From an uncultured Aquimarina sp. (GTDB taxonomy: Bacteria; Bacteroidota; Bacteroidia; Flavobacteriales; Flavobacteriaceae), in NCBI GenBank assembly GCA_947497175.1, contig CANMFM010000006.1, positions 496,001 through 560,000 on the forward strand: 64,000 bases of DNA, written 5' to 3'. Below the pieces are notes generated by a model that had not been told where the DNA came from, did no database searches, and worked only from the letters and a program-made list of their open reading frames with translations. A program made the translations under genes and the position numbers. This document shows positions 42,157 to 52,841 of this stretch, one piece after another (the first letter of the stretch is position 1; each line of letters starts with the position of its first letter).

Positions 42157-44316
42157 ATGAATACCTCTGCTACAAATACTCCAATAAAAAAGTATACTCA
42201 TTACAGGGTCTGTAACTTTTGCGAAGCGATGTGTGGGCTTGCTATAGAGCATGATGGTAAACAGGTGCTTAGTGTAAGAGGAGACGAGAAAGACCCTTTT
42301 AGTAAAGGAAGCATCTGCCCCAAAGGAGCCGTGATTGCAGACATGTATAATGATCCTGATCGGTTACGGAAACCTCTAAAAAAAACCAGTTCGGGCTTCG
42401 TAGAAATCCCTTGGGAAGAAGCATTTGATATCGTAGCAGAACGACTTAATCATGTTAAAAAACAATACGGCAATGATGCTATAGGACTTTATTTTGGTAA
42501 CCCTACAGTACATAATTACGGTGCTATGATGTATGTTGCCGATTTCAAAAAAACGATACGGACAAGAAACAATTTCAGTGCTACATCGATGGATCAGTTG
42601 CCACATCACTTTGCAGCACATTTTATGTTCGGTAACGGGATGATCATGCCAATCCCGGATATCAATAGAACCGAATATATGATTATAATGGGAGCCAATC
42701 CATCGGCATCCAATGGAAGTATTATGACGGCTGCCGGGGTGCAAAAACGATTAAAAAACATTCAGCAACGTGGAGGTAAATATATTGTGATCGATCCCCG
42801 AAAAACCGAAACGGCTAAATCAGCAGACGAACATTTGTTTATTCGGCCAGGTACCGATGTGTATTTCTTATTGGCGATGTTGCATATCATTACTACAGAA
42901 AAAAAATACAATTTAAAAAAACTGTCATCTCATGTTGTAGATCTTGATAAAGTTATAGCAATAGCAATTGCTTATACTCCGGAAAGTGTAGCTGAAATCA
43001 CAGGAATCTCAGTAAAAGATATTAGGCGCATAACGAACGAATACCTAAATACCGAAAAGGCAGTATTATATGGCAGAATGGGGGTTAGTACGCAAGAGCA
43101 CGGTGGATTATGCAATTGGCTCATCAATTTGATTAATATTCTAACCGGGCATCTTGATACAGAGGGAGGTACTATGTTTACGAATCCAGCGGTGCCCATG
43201 GTAAAAAGTAAAGTGGGACATGTGCCTTATAATAGATGGAAAAGCAGGGTACGGGGGCTACCCGAATTTCAAGGAGAGCTTCCGGTATCCACCATGGTAG
43301 AAGAAATGACTACCAACGGCAAAGGGCAAATAAAAGCAGTAGTCACTCATGCGGGTAATCCTGTACTTTCATCACCTAATGGAGGTCGTTTAGATAAAGC
43401 TTTACATGATTTAGAGTTTATGGTTTCTATAGATATTTATCTTAATGAAACGACTAAGCATGCAGATATCATTTTGCCACCAACCACCGGGTTAGAAGTA
43501 GATCATTATGATCTTATCTTTAATGCTTTTGCCGTCTCTAATACTGCAAAATTTTCTGAAGCCTTATTTCCTCCAAAGGAAGGACAATTGCATGATTGGC
43601 AAATCTTCAAAGCATTAACAAAACGATTATCCAAAAAGAAACTTCCGTGGTTATATAGAATTAGTACGCCTAAAATATTGCTTAAATTAGCTTTGCTTAA
43701 TGGTCCGTATGGTAGATTTGGCAGTATAAATCAATTATTTACAGGCCTTACTCTAGGTAAGATTAAAAGATCGGTACACGGTATCGACCTGGGGCCTCTG
43801 GTTCCTATGTTGCCAAAGTTATTAAGAACCAAAGATCAAAAGATTCACCTGGCGCCTCCTCTGTTTTTAGAACAATTAGAAGTGTTACATACGGCGTTTT
43901 CTGCTGGAAAAGATACACTAAATGAAAATGAATTTCGTCTGATTGGAAGAAGACATCTTCGAAGCAACAATTCCTGGATGCATAATGTTGATAAGCTCGT
44001 AACCGGTAAAAACAGATGTACCGTGATAATGAATACTATGGATGCAGAGCGGTTAGGTCTTAAAGAAGAAGATGAGGTCACTGTAAAGTCAAGGGTAGGA
44101 GCGATTAAAATTGCGATAGAGGTTACTCAAAATATAATGCCCGGTGTTGTCAGTATTCCTCATGGATTTGGACACACCAGAAAAGGATCTCAACTTAAAA
44201 TAGCCGAAACTCATGCCGCCGGAGTAAGCTTTAATGATATCTCAGATCATGACCGAATTGATGCATTAACAGGAAACGCAGCATTTTCCGGGCAGATTGT
44301 ACAGATTTTTGCATAA
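42157..44316 (+). CDS. Molybdopterin oxidoreductase family protein (DMSO-reductase superfamily)
   Basis: 719 residues. The N-terminus carries a 4Fe-4S site (Cys19, Cys22, Cys26 and Cys54, in YRVCNFCEAMCGL and GSICPKGA). The core has MopB elements (IMGANPSASNGSI, YIVIDPRKTETAKSADEHLF, YGRMGVSTQEHGG, AVVTHAGNPVLSSPNG) and a C-terminal pterin-binding domain (LIGRRHLRSNNSWMHN). No electron-transfer or membrane subunit gene is near and no Tat or Sec signal is visible, so it is a stand-alone cytosolic enzyme. The substrate is unknown; annotated relatives are often called formate dehydrogenase-like. Confidence 0.92.
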   Translation: MNTSATNTPIKKYTHYRVCNFCEAMCGLAIEHDGKQVLSVRGDEKDPFSKGSICPKGAVIADMYNDPDRLRKPLKKTSSGFVEIPWEEAFDIVAERLNHVKKQYGNDAIGLYFGNPTVHNYGAMMYVADFKKTIRTRNNFSATSMDQLPHHFAAHFMFGNGMIMPIPDINRTEYMIIMGANPSASNGSIMTAAGVQKRLKNIQQRGGKYIVIDPRKTETAKSADEHLFIRPGTDVYFLLAMLHIITTEKKYNLKKLSSHVVDLDKVIAIAIAYTPESVAEITGISVKDIRRITNEYLNTEKAVLYGRMGVSTQEHGGLCNWLINLINILTGHLDTEGGTMFTNPAVPMVKSKVGHVPYNRWKSRVRGLPEFQGELPVSTMVEEMTTNGKGQIKAVVTHAGNPVLSSPNGGRLDKALHDLEFMVSIDIYLNETTKHADIILPPTTGLEVDHYDLIFNAFAVSNTAKFSEALFPPKEGQLHDWQIFKALTKRLSKKKLPWLYRISTPKILLKLALLNGPYGRFGSINQLFTGLTLGKIKRSVHGIDLGPLVPMLPKLLRTKDQKIHLAPPLFLEQLEVLHTAFSAGKDTLNENEFRLIGRRHLRSNNSWMHNVDKLVTGKNRCTVIMNTMDAERLGLKEEDEVTVKSRVGAIKIAIEVTQNIMPGVVSIPHGFGHTRKGSQLKIAETHAAGVSFNDISDHDRIDALTGNAAFSGQIVQIFA

Positions 44317-44392
44317 TAGTTTTGGATTTAGGATAGCTTCCTCCGCTGTGGAAGGAGTCTTTTCAAATCATTAATTAAGCCTGCACGATATA

Positions 44393-44737
44393 TTAAACCA
44401 TAGATTTTTTGATATATGAAGATTTTTCAAACTCTCTAATGTTTATAGATAATATCGGAACTTCCGGAAACATCATTTTGAGTGTACTCACAATCTTTCT
44501 TGAAAGATCAGCTTTTTGTTTATCACTCCTACCTTCCATAATGTTACCAAATACATGTATAAAATCATCCTGAGTGCCTCCGATAGTATAGTATTTAAAG
44601 GGATTGATCCGTACTTTGATATCACCCTCTGTAAAAAGATGGGTAGATTCTGCAGCCTTATAGACAGCTTGTATGATTTGCTCAGGTGATTTTAACTCCA
44701 TAATACGCTCTGAGCAATCTAATATAAAATGTGGCAT
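44393..44737 (-). CDS. 5-carboxymethyl-2-hydroxymuconate isomerase (CHMI)-like, tautomerase superfamily
   Basis: 114 residues beginning MPHFILDCSERI, so after removal of Met the N-terminal Pro is in place as the catalytic base of the tautomerase superfamily. The rest (INPFKYYTIGG, HVFGNIMEGRSDKQKADLSRK, ILSINIREFE) matches CHMI of the homoprotocatechuate pathway in length and pattern. No other genes of aromatic degradation are seen around it, so its natural substrate is uncertain. Single gene on the minus strand. Confidence 0.88.
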   Translation of the reverse strand: MPHFILDCSERIMELKSPEQIIQAVYKAAESTHLFTEGDIKVRINPFKYYTIGGTQDDFIHVFGNIMEGRSDKQKADLSRKIVSTLKMMFPEVPILSINIREFEKSSYIKKSMV

Positions 44738-44950
44738 ACGTTGTTTTTATTTTAAATTAACGTGAATTCGATTTAAGAAAATTTCGTCAGTCAGATTTTC
44801 GATAGAAAATTGTATTGAAAACAAGTAAATGTTCAATCAAAAGTCTTGTTATCAAGAGCGTGTCGAGAGATCGATCAATTTTTCTCTGTTTCACTATAAG
44901 AAATCAATTTGAAGACTTCTGACTGTGCTCTAAGGCATATCGAACTTTTG

Positions 44951-45994
<1,044 letters not shown>

Positions 45995-46008
45995 TTAGGG
46001 CAAGAAAA

Positions 46009-48015
46009 CTATACGTTTTGATCCTGGATTTTACCTTGTAACATTTTGATCTCATCACGTAATCGTGCAGCGGTCATAAAATCAAGTTCTTTGGCAGCTT
46101 TTTCCATTTCTTTGCGTACGTTTCTAATTCGAGTTTCTAGTTGTTCTTTAGTGTAATAAGCGGTCTCTTCTTCTGCAGCTTGTAATGAAGGAGCTGCTTC
46201 AAATTGATACGGCTCTACTTTTTTACCGGCTAATGCATTATCCAAGGATTTTTTTATCGCTTTAGGTGTAATACCATGTTTGATATTATATGCAATTTGT
46301 TTTTCGCGTCTGTACTCGGTAGCATCTATAGTTTTTTGCATACTTTCTGTAATCTTATCTGCATACATGATTGCTTTTCCATTAACATTTCTTGCTGCTC
46401 TACCTACGGTTTGGACTAAGGACCTTTTGTTTCTTAGGAACCCTTCTTTATCGGCATCAAGAATCGCTACAAGAGATACTTCAGGAAGATCCAATCCTTC
46501 TCGAAGAAGGTTAACACCGATCAAGACATCAAAAATACCTTTCCGTAAGTCCTGCATAATTTCAACACGCTCCAGTGTATCTACATCGCTATGAATGTAT
46601 CGACAACGAATATCTATTCTCGTAAGATATTTGGTTAATTCTTCTGCCATTCTTTTAGTTAACGTGGTTACCAAAATACGCTCATCAACATCAATTCTCT
46701 TTTGCATTTCTTCAATAAGGTCATCGATCTGATTTAAGCTAGGGCGTACTTCAATTTCTGGATCTAGTAAACCTGTAGGTCTAATAATCTGTTCTACAAA
46801 GGTCCCTTCACTTTTTTGAAGTTCATAATCTGCTGGTGTTGCACTTATGTACAATACCTGGTTTTGCAATACTTCAAACTCTTCAAACTTCAAAGGTCTA
46901 TTATCCATAGCCGCAGGAAGCCTGAAACCGAATTCTACTAAATTTTCTTTTCTAGATCGGTCACCGCCATACATAGCATGTGTTTGAGGAATGGTAACAT
47001 GACTTTCATCAATAACCATTAAATAATCGTCTGGAAAATAATCCAAAAGGCAAAACGGTCTTGTACCAGGAGCTCTGCCATCCAGATAACGAGAGTAGTT
47101 TTCTATTCCAGAACAATAGCCAAGTTCTTTGATCATTTCAAGATCAAAATTGGTGCGCTCTTCCAGGCGCTTGGCTTCTAATGGCTTTCCGATTTCTCTA
47201 AAATAGTTTACTTGCTTTCCTAAATCAAGAGCAATCTGATCAATGGCATTGTGTAACACATCTGGCGAAGTCACAAACATATTGGCAGGGTAGATATTTA
47301 ATCGATCATATTTTTCAATAATAGCGTTGGTTTGTACATCAAAAGCTTCAATTTCTTCAATTTCATCACCAAAAAAATGTACCCTAAAGGCATCATCTGC
47401 ATATCCGGGAAATATATCGACAGTATCTCCTTTGATTCTAAAGTTACCATGTTTAAATTCTCCTTCAGTTCTCGAATATAAGCTCTGCACAAGTCGATGT
47501 AATAAAGCTGTTCTGGACACAAATTGCCCTTGTTCTATAGAAATAACATTTTTCTGAAATTCAATCGGGTTTCCAATACCATACAAGCAAGAAACCGAAG
47601 CTACAACCAATACATCTCTTCTTCCTGAAAGGAGAGAAGATGTGGTACTCAAACGAAGTTTCTCGATTTCCTCATTTATAGAAAGATCTTTCTCTATATA
47701 TGTTCCTGTTGTTGGAATATATGCTTCTGGCTGATAATAATCATAATAAGAGACAAAATATTCTATAGCATTATTTGGGAAAAACTGTTTAAACTCAGAA
47801 TATAACTGTGCGGCTAATGTTTTATTATGTGCTAATACTAATGTAGGACGTTGTACTCGTTCAACCACATTGGCTACGGTAAATGTTTTTCCAGATCCTG
47901 TAACTCCTAATAATGTTTGGTATTTTTCGTTAGATTCTATTCCATCAACTAGTTGTCTTATAGCCTCTGGTTGATCTCCTGTAGGACTAAATTCTGATTC
48001 TAATTCGAACTTCAT
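46009..48015 (-). CDS. uvrB: Excinuclease ABC subunit UvrB
   Basis: 668 residues, normal length. DEAD-like helicase with Walker [16 protein letters not shown]; beta-hairpin [21 protein letters not shown]; the damage-verification RPTGLLDP; helicase motifs [18 protein letters not shown] and [10 protein letters not shown]-terminal UVR motif (~630-660). UvrB loads on lesions with UvrA and recruits UvrC in nucleotide excision repair. It lies alone, with a TATCTTTA-type -7 element near the start. Confidence 0.98.
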   Translation of the reverse strand: MKFELESEFSPTGDQPEAIRQLVDGIESNEKYQTLLGVTGSGKTFTVANVVERVQRPTLVLAHNKTLAAQLYSEFKQFFPNNAIEYFVSYYDYYQPEAYIPTTGTYIEKDLSINEEIEKLRLSTTSSLLSGRRDVLVVASVSCLYGIGNPIEFQKNVISIEQGQFVSRTALLHRLVQSLYSRTEGEFKHGNFRIKGDTVDIFPGYADDAFRVHFFGDEIEEIEAFDVQTNAIIEKYDRLNIYPANMFVTSPDVLHNAIDQIALDLGKQVNYFREIGKPLEAKRLEERTNFDLEMIKELGYCSGIENYSRYLDGRAPGTRPFCLLDYFPDDYLMVIDESHVTIPQTHAMYGGDRSRKENLVEFGFRLPAAMDNRPLKFEEFEVLQNQVLYISATPADYELQKSEGTFVEQIIRPTGLLDPEIEVRPSLNQIDDLIEEMQKRIDVDERILVTTLTKRMAEELTKYLTRIDIRCRYIHSDVDTLERVEIMQDLRKGIFDVLIGVNLLREGLDLPEVSLVAILDADKEGFLRNKRSLVQTVGRAARNVNGKAIMYADKITESMQKTIDATEYRREKQIAYNIKHGITPKAIKKSLDNALAGKKVEPYQFEAAPSLQAAEEETAYYTKEQLETRIRNVRKEMEKAAKELDFMTAARLRDEIKMLQGKIQDQNV

Positions 48016-48064
48016 ATATGCACTTTCTTTTTCAGACTAAAGATACAGAATTCTGCGTATAAGT

Positions 48065-50893
48065 TTATCGAATCAGCGAGAAACTTCCGGTAAGAATTCT
48101 GCCATCATCTAACTCCACTTTAAACCAATATTCACTCGCAGGCATAAGTTTACCATTCACTGTTCCATCCCATCCAACGCCACCAGCTCTAAGTTGTTTT
48201 AAGAGTTTTCCGAAACGATCAAAGATTAAAATCAAAGATCCAGACATAACTTCTGAAGAAATTCCTTCTACATTCCATGTTTCATGAAAACCATCACCAT
48301 TGGGTGTAAAGTATTCGGGAAACCCTACCACTGAAATATCCTTGGTAGCTATAGGAACACATCCATTTTTATCTCTAACATATACCGTGTGAAATCCTGA
48401 GGGCACATTAGTAAACGTGGGGCTGTCTTGATATGAAGGTACACTGTCTTCTCCTTCTAATTCTATTGCGTATTCATAATTTCCTAATCCCTCGACATTA
48501 ACGGTAACAATATTATTACTTAAAGCGTCAATGATCTCTACAGATGTAATGTTAGCTGTACTAGATGCAATGACCTCAATAGTTCTGATCTTAGAACACC
48601 CTGTTAGAATGTTCGTGACCTCGACAGTGTAGATGCCGGCTTGAGCTACCGAAATGATATCAGTGTTTTCTCCTGTTGACCATAAGATGGTAAAATCATC
48701 TGGAATATTATTGGGTTGCATACCTGTATCAATTTCTATAGCGCTTTGATTTTGACATATAAAGTATTGCTCCTCTTCTTCTATATCGGGTAATGGAACA
48801 ACAAATAATTGTATAGTACTAATTCCAAAACAATCCACACCGTTTTCGACCTTTGCATAGACCATATCATCTCCCTGAGAATTTTGGGTAACATTTGTGT
48901 AGGTTGTAATGGGATTTCTATTGAGCAGGGCATCTTCGGGGGTAATATAATAACTAACAATAAGTCCAGGAGTAGTAATGCCGAACAATATTTGAGGGTT
49001 GGCTTCAGAAAGATTAAAAGTTGTAAAACCATCTTCGTCGCCATCATCATCACATACTCTTAGTTCTGCATTACTGACACTGGTTGTGCTTATTTGCAAT
49101 GTAAGCGCAGCGATACTAAAACAATTGGTATTGTCATTATTTATTACCCGGGCATATAGTTGTTGATTATTCTGATTGTTTTGAAAAGTATTGATGTTTG
49201 TTATTTCTGGAGATCCTGCTTGTGCCGAAGGCATATCGCTAAAAAACTGGGTAGAAAAATTACTATTACCGCCCGTAAGTTGATCGTTTGCTAAGCTCAA
49301 ATCAAATACTGTAATATTATCCCCGATGGTTTGATAAGCATCACATTGTGTTAGTGTCGAAGCAATGCTTGCAGGGACTTCATAAAAAGTTGCATTTGCT
49401 ACCCCTGTTAGCGGGCAACTACCATCATTTAAGTCAACTTCCAGCCTGTAATTTGCTGTCGTAGTTATATCCAGAAAATTGGCAGTATTTGCTATTTGCA
49501 CGTTGTCTACGAACCAATTATACGTTGCTCCGGGTACATTTTGATACGATAATTGATAGGTTTCGCCCTCACATAACGATAGATTGACATTATTTGGGTC
49601 TCCGTTATTTATGATATCAATGGTTTGTGCAAAAATAGATTGAATAAAAGGGGGGAGTCCTAACAAAGGAAATCTCACTCCGTCAGTATTAACTAAAATA
49701 CCTCTTTCGTTATAGATAATTGAAGACGCTATATCCTCTGGATTTTCTATTACACCGAGATGACTTCCTGTTTGATTAATAATATCAAATAGTGAACGAT
49801 AAATCTTTCCGTCAGGACCTAATTGTATCGCACCAGCAGAAAACGAAGAGATTTGCTGGTTATTTTGATTACGAATTCTTGTTCCGCTTGAGGCAATTTG
49901 ATTATCCGCTAATGATACATCATATTGCATCATATAACTTTGTCCATTTCCTGCTGGACCTATATCATAAGTAGCATACAATCGCTGTCCTGTTTGAGAA
50001 AATTCTATTCCGTAAGGAGAATCGATATTGCTTAGTTCTATTTCATTAGTAATTTGACCGGTCACGTTATCGAAATCATAGATGAGGACTTTACCATTAG
50101 CATCTCCACCTGCTATAGTTGAAAATCCAAAATGAGCCACAGCCAATTGATCCCCTTCGGGTGATGCTTTAATATAACCTAATGCATTACGACGGTACCC
50201 AGAAACAGGAACTGTAACACCGATTTTTGAAGTAACCGGAGTTGGATCTACACCTGTCGAATTAATCTTAAATGCATAAAAGGTATCAACAAAATGGGTA
50301 ATTACCCAAAATGAATCACAATCATCACTTTTTACAGCCGTAATTTTTTCTGAGCACTTATATAAACTGTCTAAAGTATTGGAGGTGTCATAAGTGACTA
50401 GAGCGATATTCTTTTGAGAATTTATAACATCTCCATTTCCGCCATCCAGCGTGATGTCAACGACAGAGTACATAAATCCATCATTAATACCATCTCCATC
50501 TATAGTTGAAGCACTATTATCAGCATTAAAATGATGCGGTTCATCTACTGTAAAAATAATATATACGTTAGGATTATTGGGCTGGGGGACGATTAAAGCA
50601 GATGAGGTGCTAGAAGGGTCTCCTTTAAGACCAGTACCGTTTGGCATGATATTGTGAAATCTATTCCATACCGTAATTCCGTCGGTATAAAAAAGCAAAT
50701 CACCGGTAGCATCAGATATTGTAGTGCACCCTTCTAACGTGTTTACTTGGCCATTTGTAAGTGCAGTGGGAGGAGTCGTGTTAAAACTAATACCCGCGTT
50801 TTGTCCAAAGTACCAATTGTTGGCTTCTCCCTGGCCTAAAATAGGGGTAGCGCTAAGCAAGTAGATAAAAAAAATACTGTATAAATATCTCAT
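48065..50893 (-). CDS. Secreted type IX (type B sorting domain, CHU_C) protein with PKD-like repeats
   Basis: 942 residues from ATG 50893 (MRYLYSIFFIYLLS). Signal peptide ends near ILGQ. A beta-propeller/LVIVD-like N-terminal region (NWYFGQNAGISFNTTP, ASPEGDQLAVAHFGFSTI, GPDGKIYRSLFD) and PKD/Ig-like repeats (TYNWFVDNVQIANT) lead to a gliding-motility-associated C-terminal domain: FPEYFTPNGDGFHETWNVEG, LILIFDRFGKLLKQL, GWDGTVNGKLMPASEYWF. Such type B signals direct export by the type IX secretion system. Function is probably surface adhesion or motility-related. Confidence 0.93.
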   Translation of the reverse strand: MRYLYSIFFIYLLSATPILGQGEANNWYFGQNAGISFNTTPPTALTNGQVNTLEGCTTISDATGDLLFYTDGITVWNRFHNIMPNGTGLKGDPSSTSSALIVPQPNNPNVYIIFTVDEPHHFNADNSASTIDGDGINDGFMYSVVDITLDGGNGDVINSQKNIALVTYDTSNTLDSLYKCSEKITAVKSDDCDSFWVITHFVDTFYAFKINSTGVDPTPVTSKIGVTVPVSGYRRNALGYIKASPEGDQLAVAHFGFSTIAGGDANGKVLIYDFDNVTGQITNEIELSNIDSPYGIEFSQTGQRLYATYDIGPAGNGQSYMMQYDVSLADNQIASSGTRIRNQNNQQISSFSAGAIQLGPDGKIYRSLFDIINQTGSHLGVIENPEDIASSIIYNERGILVNTDGVRFPLLGLPPFIQSIFAQTIDIINNGDPNNVNLSLCEGETYQLSYQNVPGATYNWFVDNVQIANTANFLDITTTANYRLEVDLNDGSCPLTGVANATFYEVPASIASTLTQCDAYQTIGDNITVFDLSLANDQLTGGNSNFSTQFFSDMPSAQAGSPEITNINTFQNNQNNQQLYARVINNDNTNCFSIAALTLQISTTSVSNAELRVCDDDGDEDGFTTFNLSEANPQILFGITTPGLIVSYYITPEDALLNRNPITTYTNVTQNSQGDDMVYAKVENGVDCFGISTIQLFVVPLPDIEEEEQYFICQNQSAIEIDTGMQPNNIPDDFTILWSTGENTDIISVAQAGIYTVEVTNILTGCSKIRTIEVIASSTANITSVEIIDALSNNIVTVNVEGLGNYEYAIELEGEDSVPSYQDSPTFTNVPSGFHTVYVRDKNGCVPIATKDISVVGFPEYFTPNGDGFHETWNVEGISSEVMSGSLILIFDRFGKLLKQLRAGGVGWDGTVNGKLMPASEYWFKVELDDGRILTGSFSLIR

Positions 50894-50920
50894 TGAATAA
50901 GCTATCAAGCTCTAAAGATA

Positions 50921-51757
50921 TTATAAATCTCTCTTTTTAAGCAATCGATAAGAAAGAATGACAAAAATTGCAGTCCAGATGATAACAATTAGAATTTCGT
51001 ACCAATGCACCAGATAATCCTTTTGAAAATTTTCTCCAAGTTGATTTGCTGCAGATTGGATGAAATTTAGTCGGCTAAATGGCTCTACAATAAGATTGCT
51101 CATTGCCTCTAAAGGAAAAAATTGTACAATACTATCTGCTATTTGAGTTCCTCTAAATATTTTAAATTTTAATAGGGCATAGGTAATATTTTCTACGATC
51201 CACCATATGAATAAAAAGCCTAAGGCAAAAGCAGAACGTTTTACCAGAACACCCAAAAACATACAGAACGCAAAAAACCCCATTAACTTGGTAAAATATG
51301 CCAGCACGTATTCTAAATCTGAAAAAACAATAGAGAGTTCATTATAATCAGAAAAACTGATCCCCAAAACAAGAGATACCGTAAATAAAAAAAGCGTTGA
51401 AATTAAAGCGTAAACAACAACAGTTAAAAATTTAGATCCAATAAACTCTTTTTTGCTCAGGCCATCAATCAAATTTTGTTTTAGCGTTCGATGGCTATAT
51501 TCATTGGCCATCATAGAAACAATTACAATTGCAAGAAAAAGTTTAGCCCATGATGCTATATATGTAGTAAAATGCCATATATAGGGAAAATTGAAAATCC
51601 CTTGGTCGGCAATTCTAAATCTAATTCCTGCAAAGTTGAACTCTATTGATGCAATTAGAGCTATAAAAGCAAAGAGAATGAAGTACGTTATTGTAATTAC
51701 TTTGGCAGCTTTGTTATATCTGAATTTTTGAAATTCTATATTGAGTAATCGTAGCAT
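50921..51757 (-). CDS. ABC-2 type transporter permease
   Basis: 278 residues. Six transmembrane helices are predicted (VITITYFILFAFIALIAS, LFLAIVIVSMMANEY, FLTVVVYALISTLFLFTVSLV, TKLMGFFAFCMFLGVLV, FALGFLFIWWIVENI, ILIVIIWTAIFVILSYRLL). The N-terminal MLRLLNIEFQKFRYNKAAKV is typical of ABC-2 permeases. It forms an exporter with the ATPase gene that precedes it on the minus strand (4-nt gap). The cargo is not evident. Confidence 0.92.
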   Translation of the reverse strand: MLRLLNIEFQKFRYNKAAKVITITYFILFAFIALIASIEFNFAGIRFRIADQGIFNFPYIWHFTTYIASWAKLFLAIVIVSMMANEYSHRTLKQNLIDGLSKKEFIGSKFLTVVVYALISTLFLFTVSLVLGISFSDYNELSIVFSDLEYVLAYFTKLMGFFAFCMFLGVLVKRSAFALGFLFIWWIVENITYALLKFKIFRGTQIADSIVQFFPLEAMSNLIVEPFSRLNFIQSAANQLGENFQKDYLVHWYEILIVIIWTAIFVILSYRLLKKRDL

Positions 51758-51761
51758 TGAT

Positions 51762-52661
51762 TTAGTTTAAGTTGTTGGTAAGTTGTAAGAATTGTTCTTC
51801 AAGGCTTTCTTTTCGTTTTACAAGATGAGTAAGCACGATTCCTTCTTTAAATAATTGCCTGTTCAGACTTTCTTCATCTAGTTCGTGGGCCAAAAAGGCA
51901 ATAATTTTCTCTCCTTCTTCTTTAAAATTTTTAAAATCCTTATGGTTAGATAACCATTTTTTAAGGATAGAATTTTGATTACTTTTTAATTCAAAAAAAC
52001 CGTAGCTGGCATTCATTTCATCTACCGGGCCAGAATAGAGTTTTACACCTTTTCTTATGATAACTACATGACTACATACTTTTTCTACTTCATCAAGTAG
52101 ATGAGAAGCAAGAAGTATGGTGGTTCCTCTGGAAGCAATTTTTTTAATAATTTCCCTAATCTGATGTATTCCTTGCGGGTCTAAACCATTAGTGGGCTCG
52201 TCAAGAATCAAGATTTCGGGATCGTTTAACAATGCCGAAGCAATAGCAAGCCGTTGCTTCATCCCTAAAGAAAACGTTCTAAACTTACTGTCCTTACGAT
52301 CCAATAACCCAACAATTTCAAGTTTTTCCTCAATCTTTGCAGAGGATACTTCTTTGATCTGACATACTAATTTTAGATTTTGAGCAGCGGTCATGTATGG
52401 ATAAAAATTAGGGCGTTCTATAATAGCACCTACTTTTTTAAGAGCTTCATGGGTAGATGTATTGCCATCAAACCATGTAAAGTTACCAGAAGTTCTATTA
52501 ACTACATTTAGTACAATGCCTAATGTTGTTGATTTGCCACTTCCATTAGGACCAAGAATGCCGTATACGCTTCCTTTTTTGATAGTAAAAGAAAGGTTTT
52601 TTACAGCAGTGATTGGACCAAACTTTTTGGTTAAATTATTTAATGTAAGAATAGTTTCCAA
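51762..52661 (-). CDS. ABC transporter ATP-binding protein
   Basis: 299 residues. Walker A GILGPNGSGKSTTLGIV, signature FSLGMKQRLAIASALL, Walker B LILDEPTNGLDPQG, H-loop LLASHLLDEVEKV; the C-terminal ~80 residues are less conserved, as in ABC-2 type drug or lipid exporters. The first codon of the open frame is TTG at 52661 and no ATG precedes it, so a non-ATG start is likely. A palindrome that could be an operator lies 30 nt upstream. Operon with the permease. Confidence 0.93.
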   Translation of the reverse strand: METILTLNNLTKKFGPITAVKNLSFTIKKGSVYGILGPNGSGKSTTLGIVLNVVNRTSGNFTWFDGNTSTHEALKKVGAIIERPNFYPYMTAAQNLKLVCQIKEVSSAKIEEKLEIVGLLDRKDSKFRTFSLGMKQRLAIASALLNDPEILILDEPTNGLDPQGIHQIREIIKKIASRGTTILLASHLLDEVEKVCSHVVIIRKGVKLYSGPVDEMNASYGFFELKSNQNSILKKWLSNHKDFKNFKEEGEKIIAFLAHELDEESLNRQLFKEGIVLTHLVKRKESLEEQFLQLTNNLN

Positions 52662-52690
52662 TTGCTTTTTTTTAGGCGGTTATATTAAAC

Positions 52691-52709
52691 AAGACGAATA
52701 GTTCGTCTT
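52691..52709. promoter_or_regulatory. Palindrome upstream of the ABC transporter operon
   Basis: AAGACGAA-TAG-TTCGTCTT: a perfect 8-bp inverted repeat with a 3-nt spacer, 30 nt before the ABC ATPase start (minus strand), with a T-run on its right. It may be an operator of a TetR- or MarR-type regulator, or a weak terminator; no regulator gene is adjacent. Confidence 0.45.
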
Positions 52710-52841
52710 TTTGTTACACATCTGTTAAAGTTTCATGGTGTCAAATACATTAGGGGCGACGTGTTTTAAAAAGGATATTTTCACGTTTTTAGAATTTGGG
52801 ATTTGAAATTTGTAAATTGCTTGTCTTATTAGAAGTTTGTT

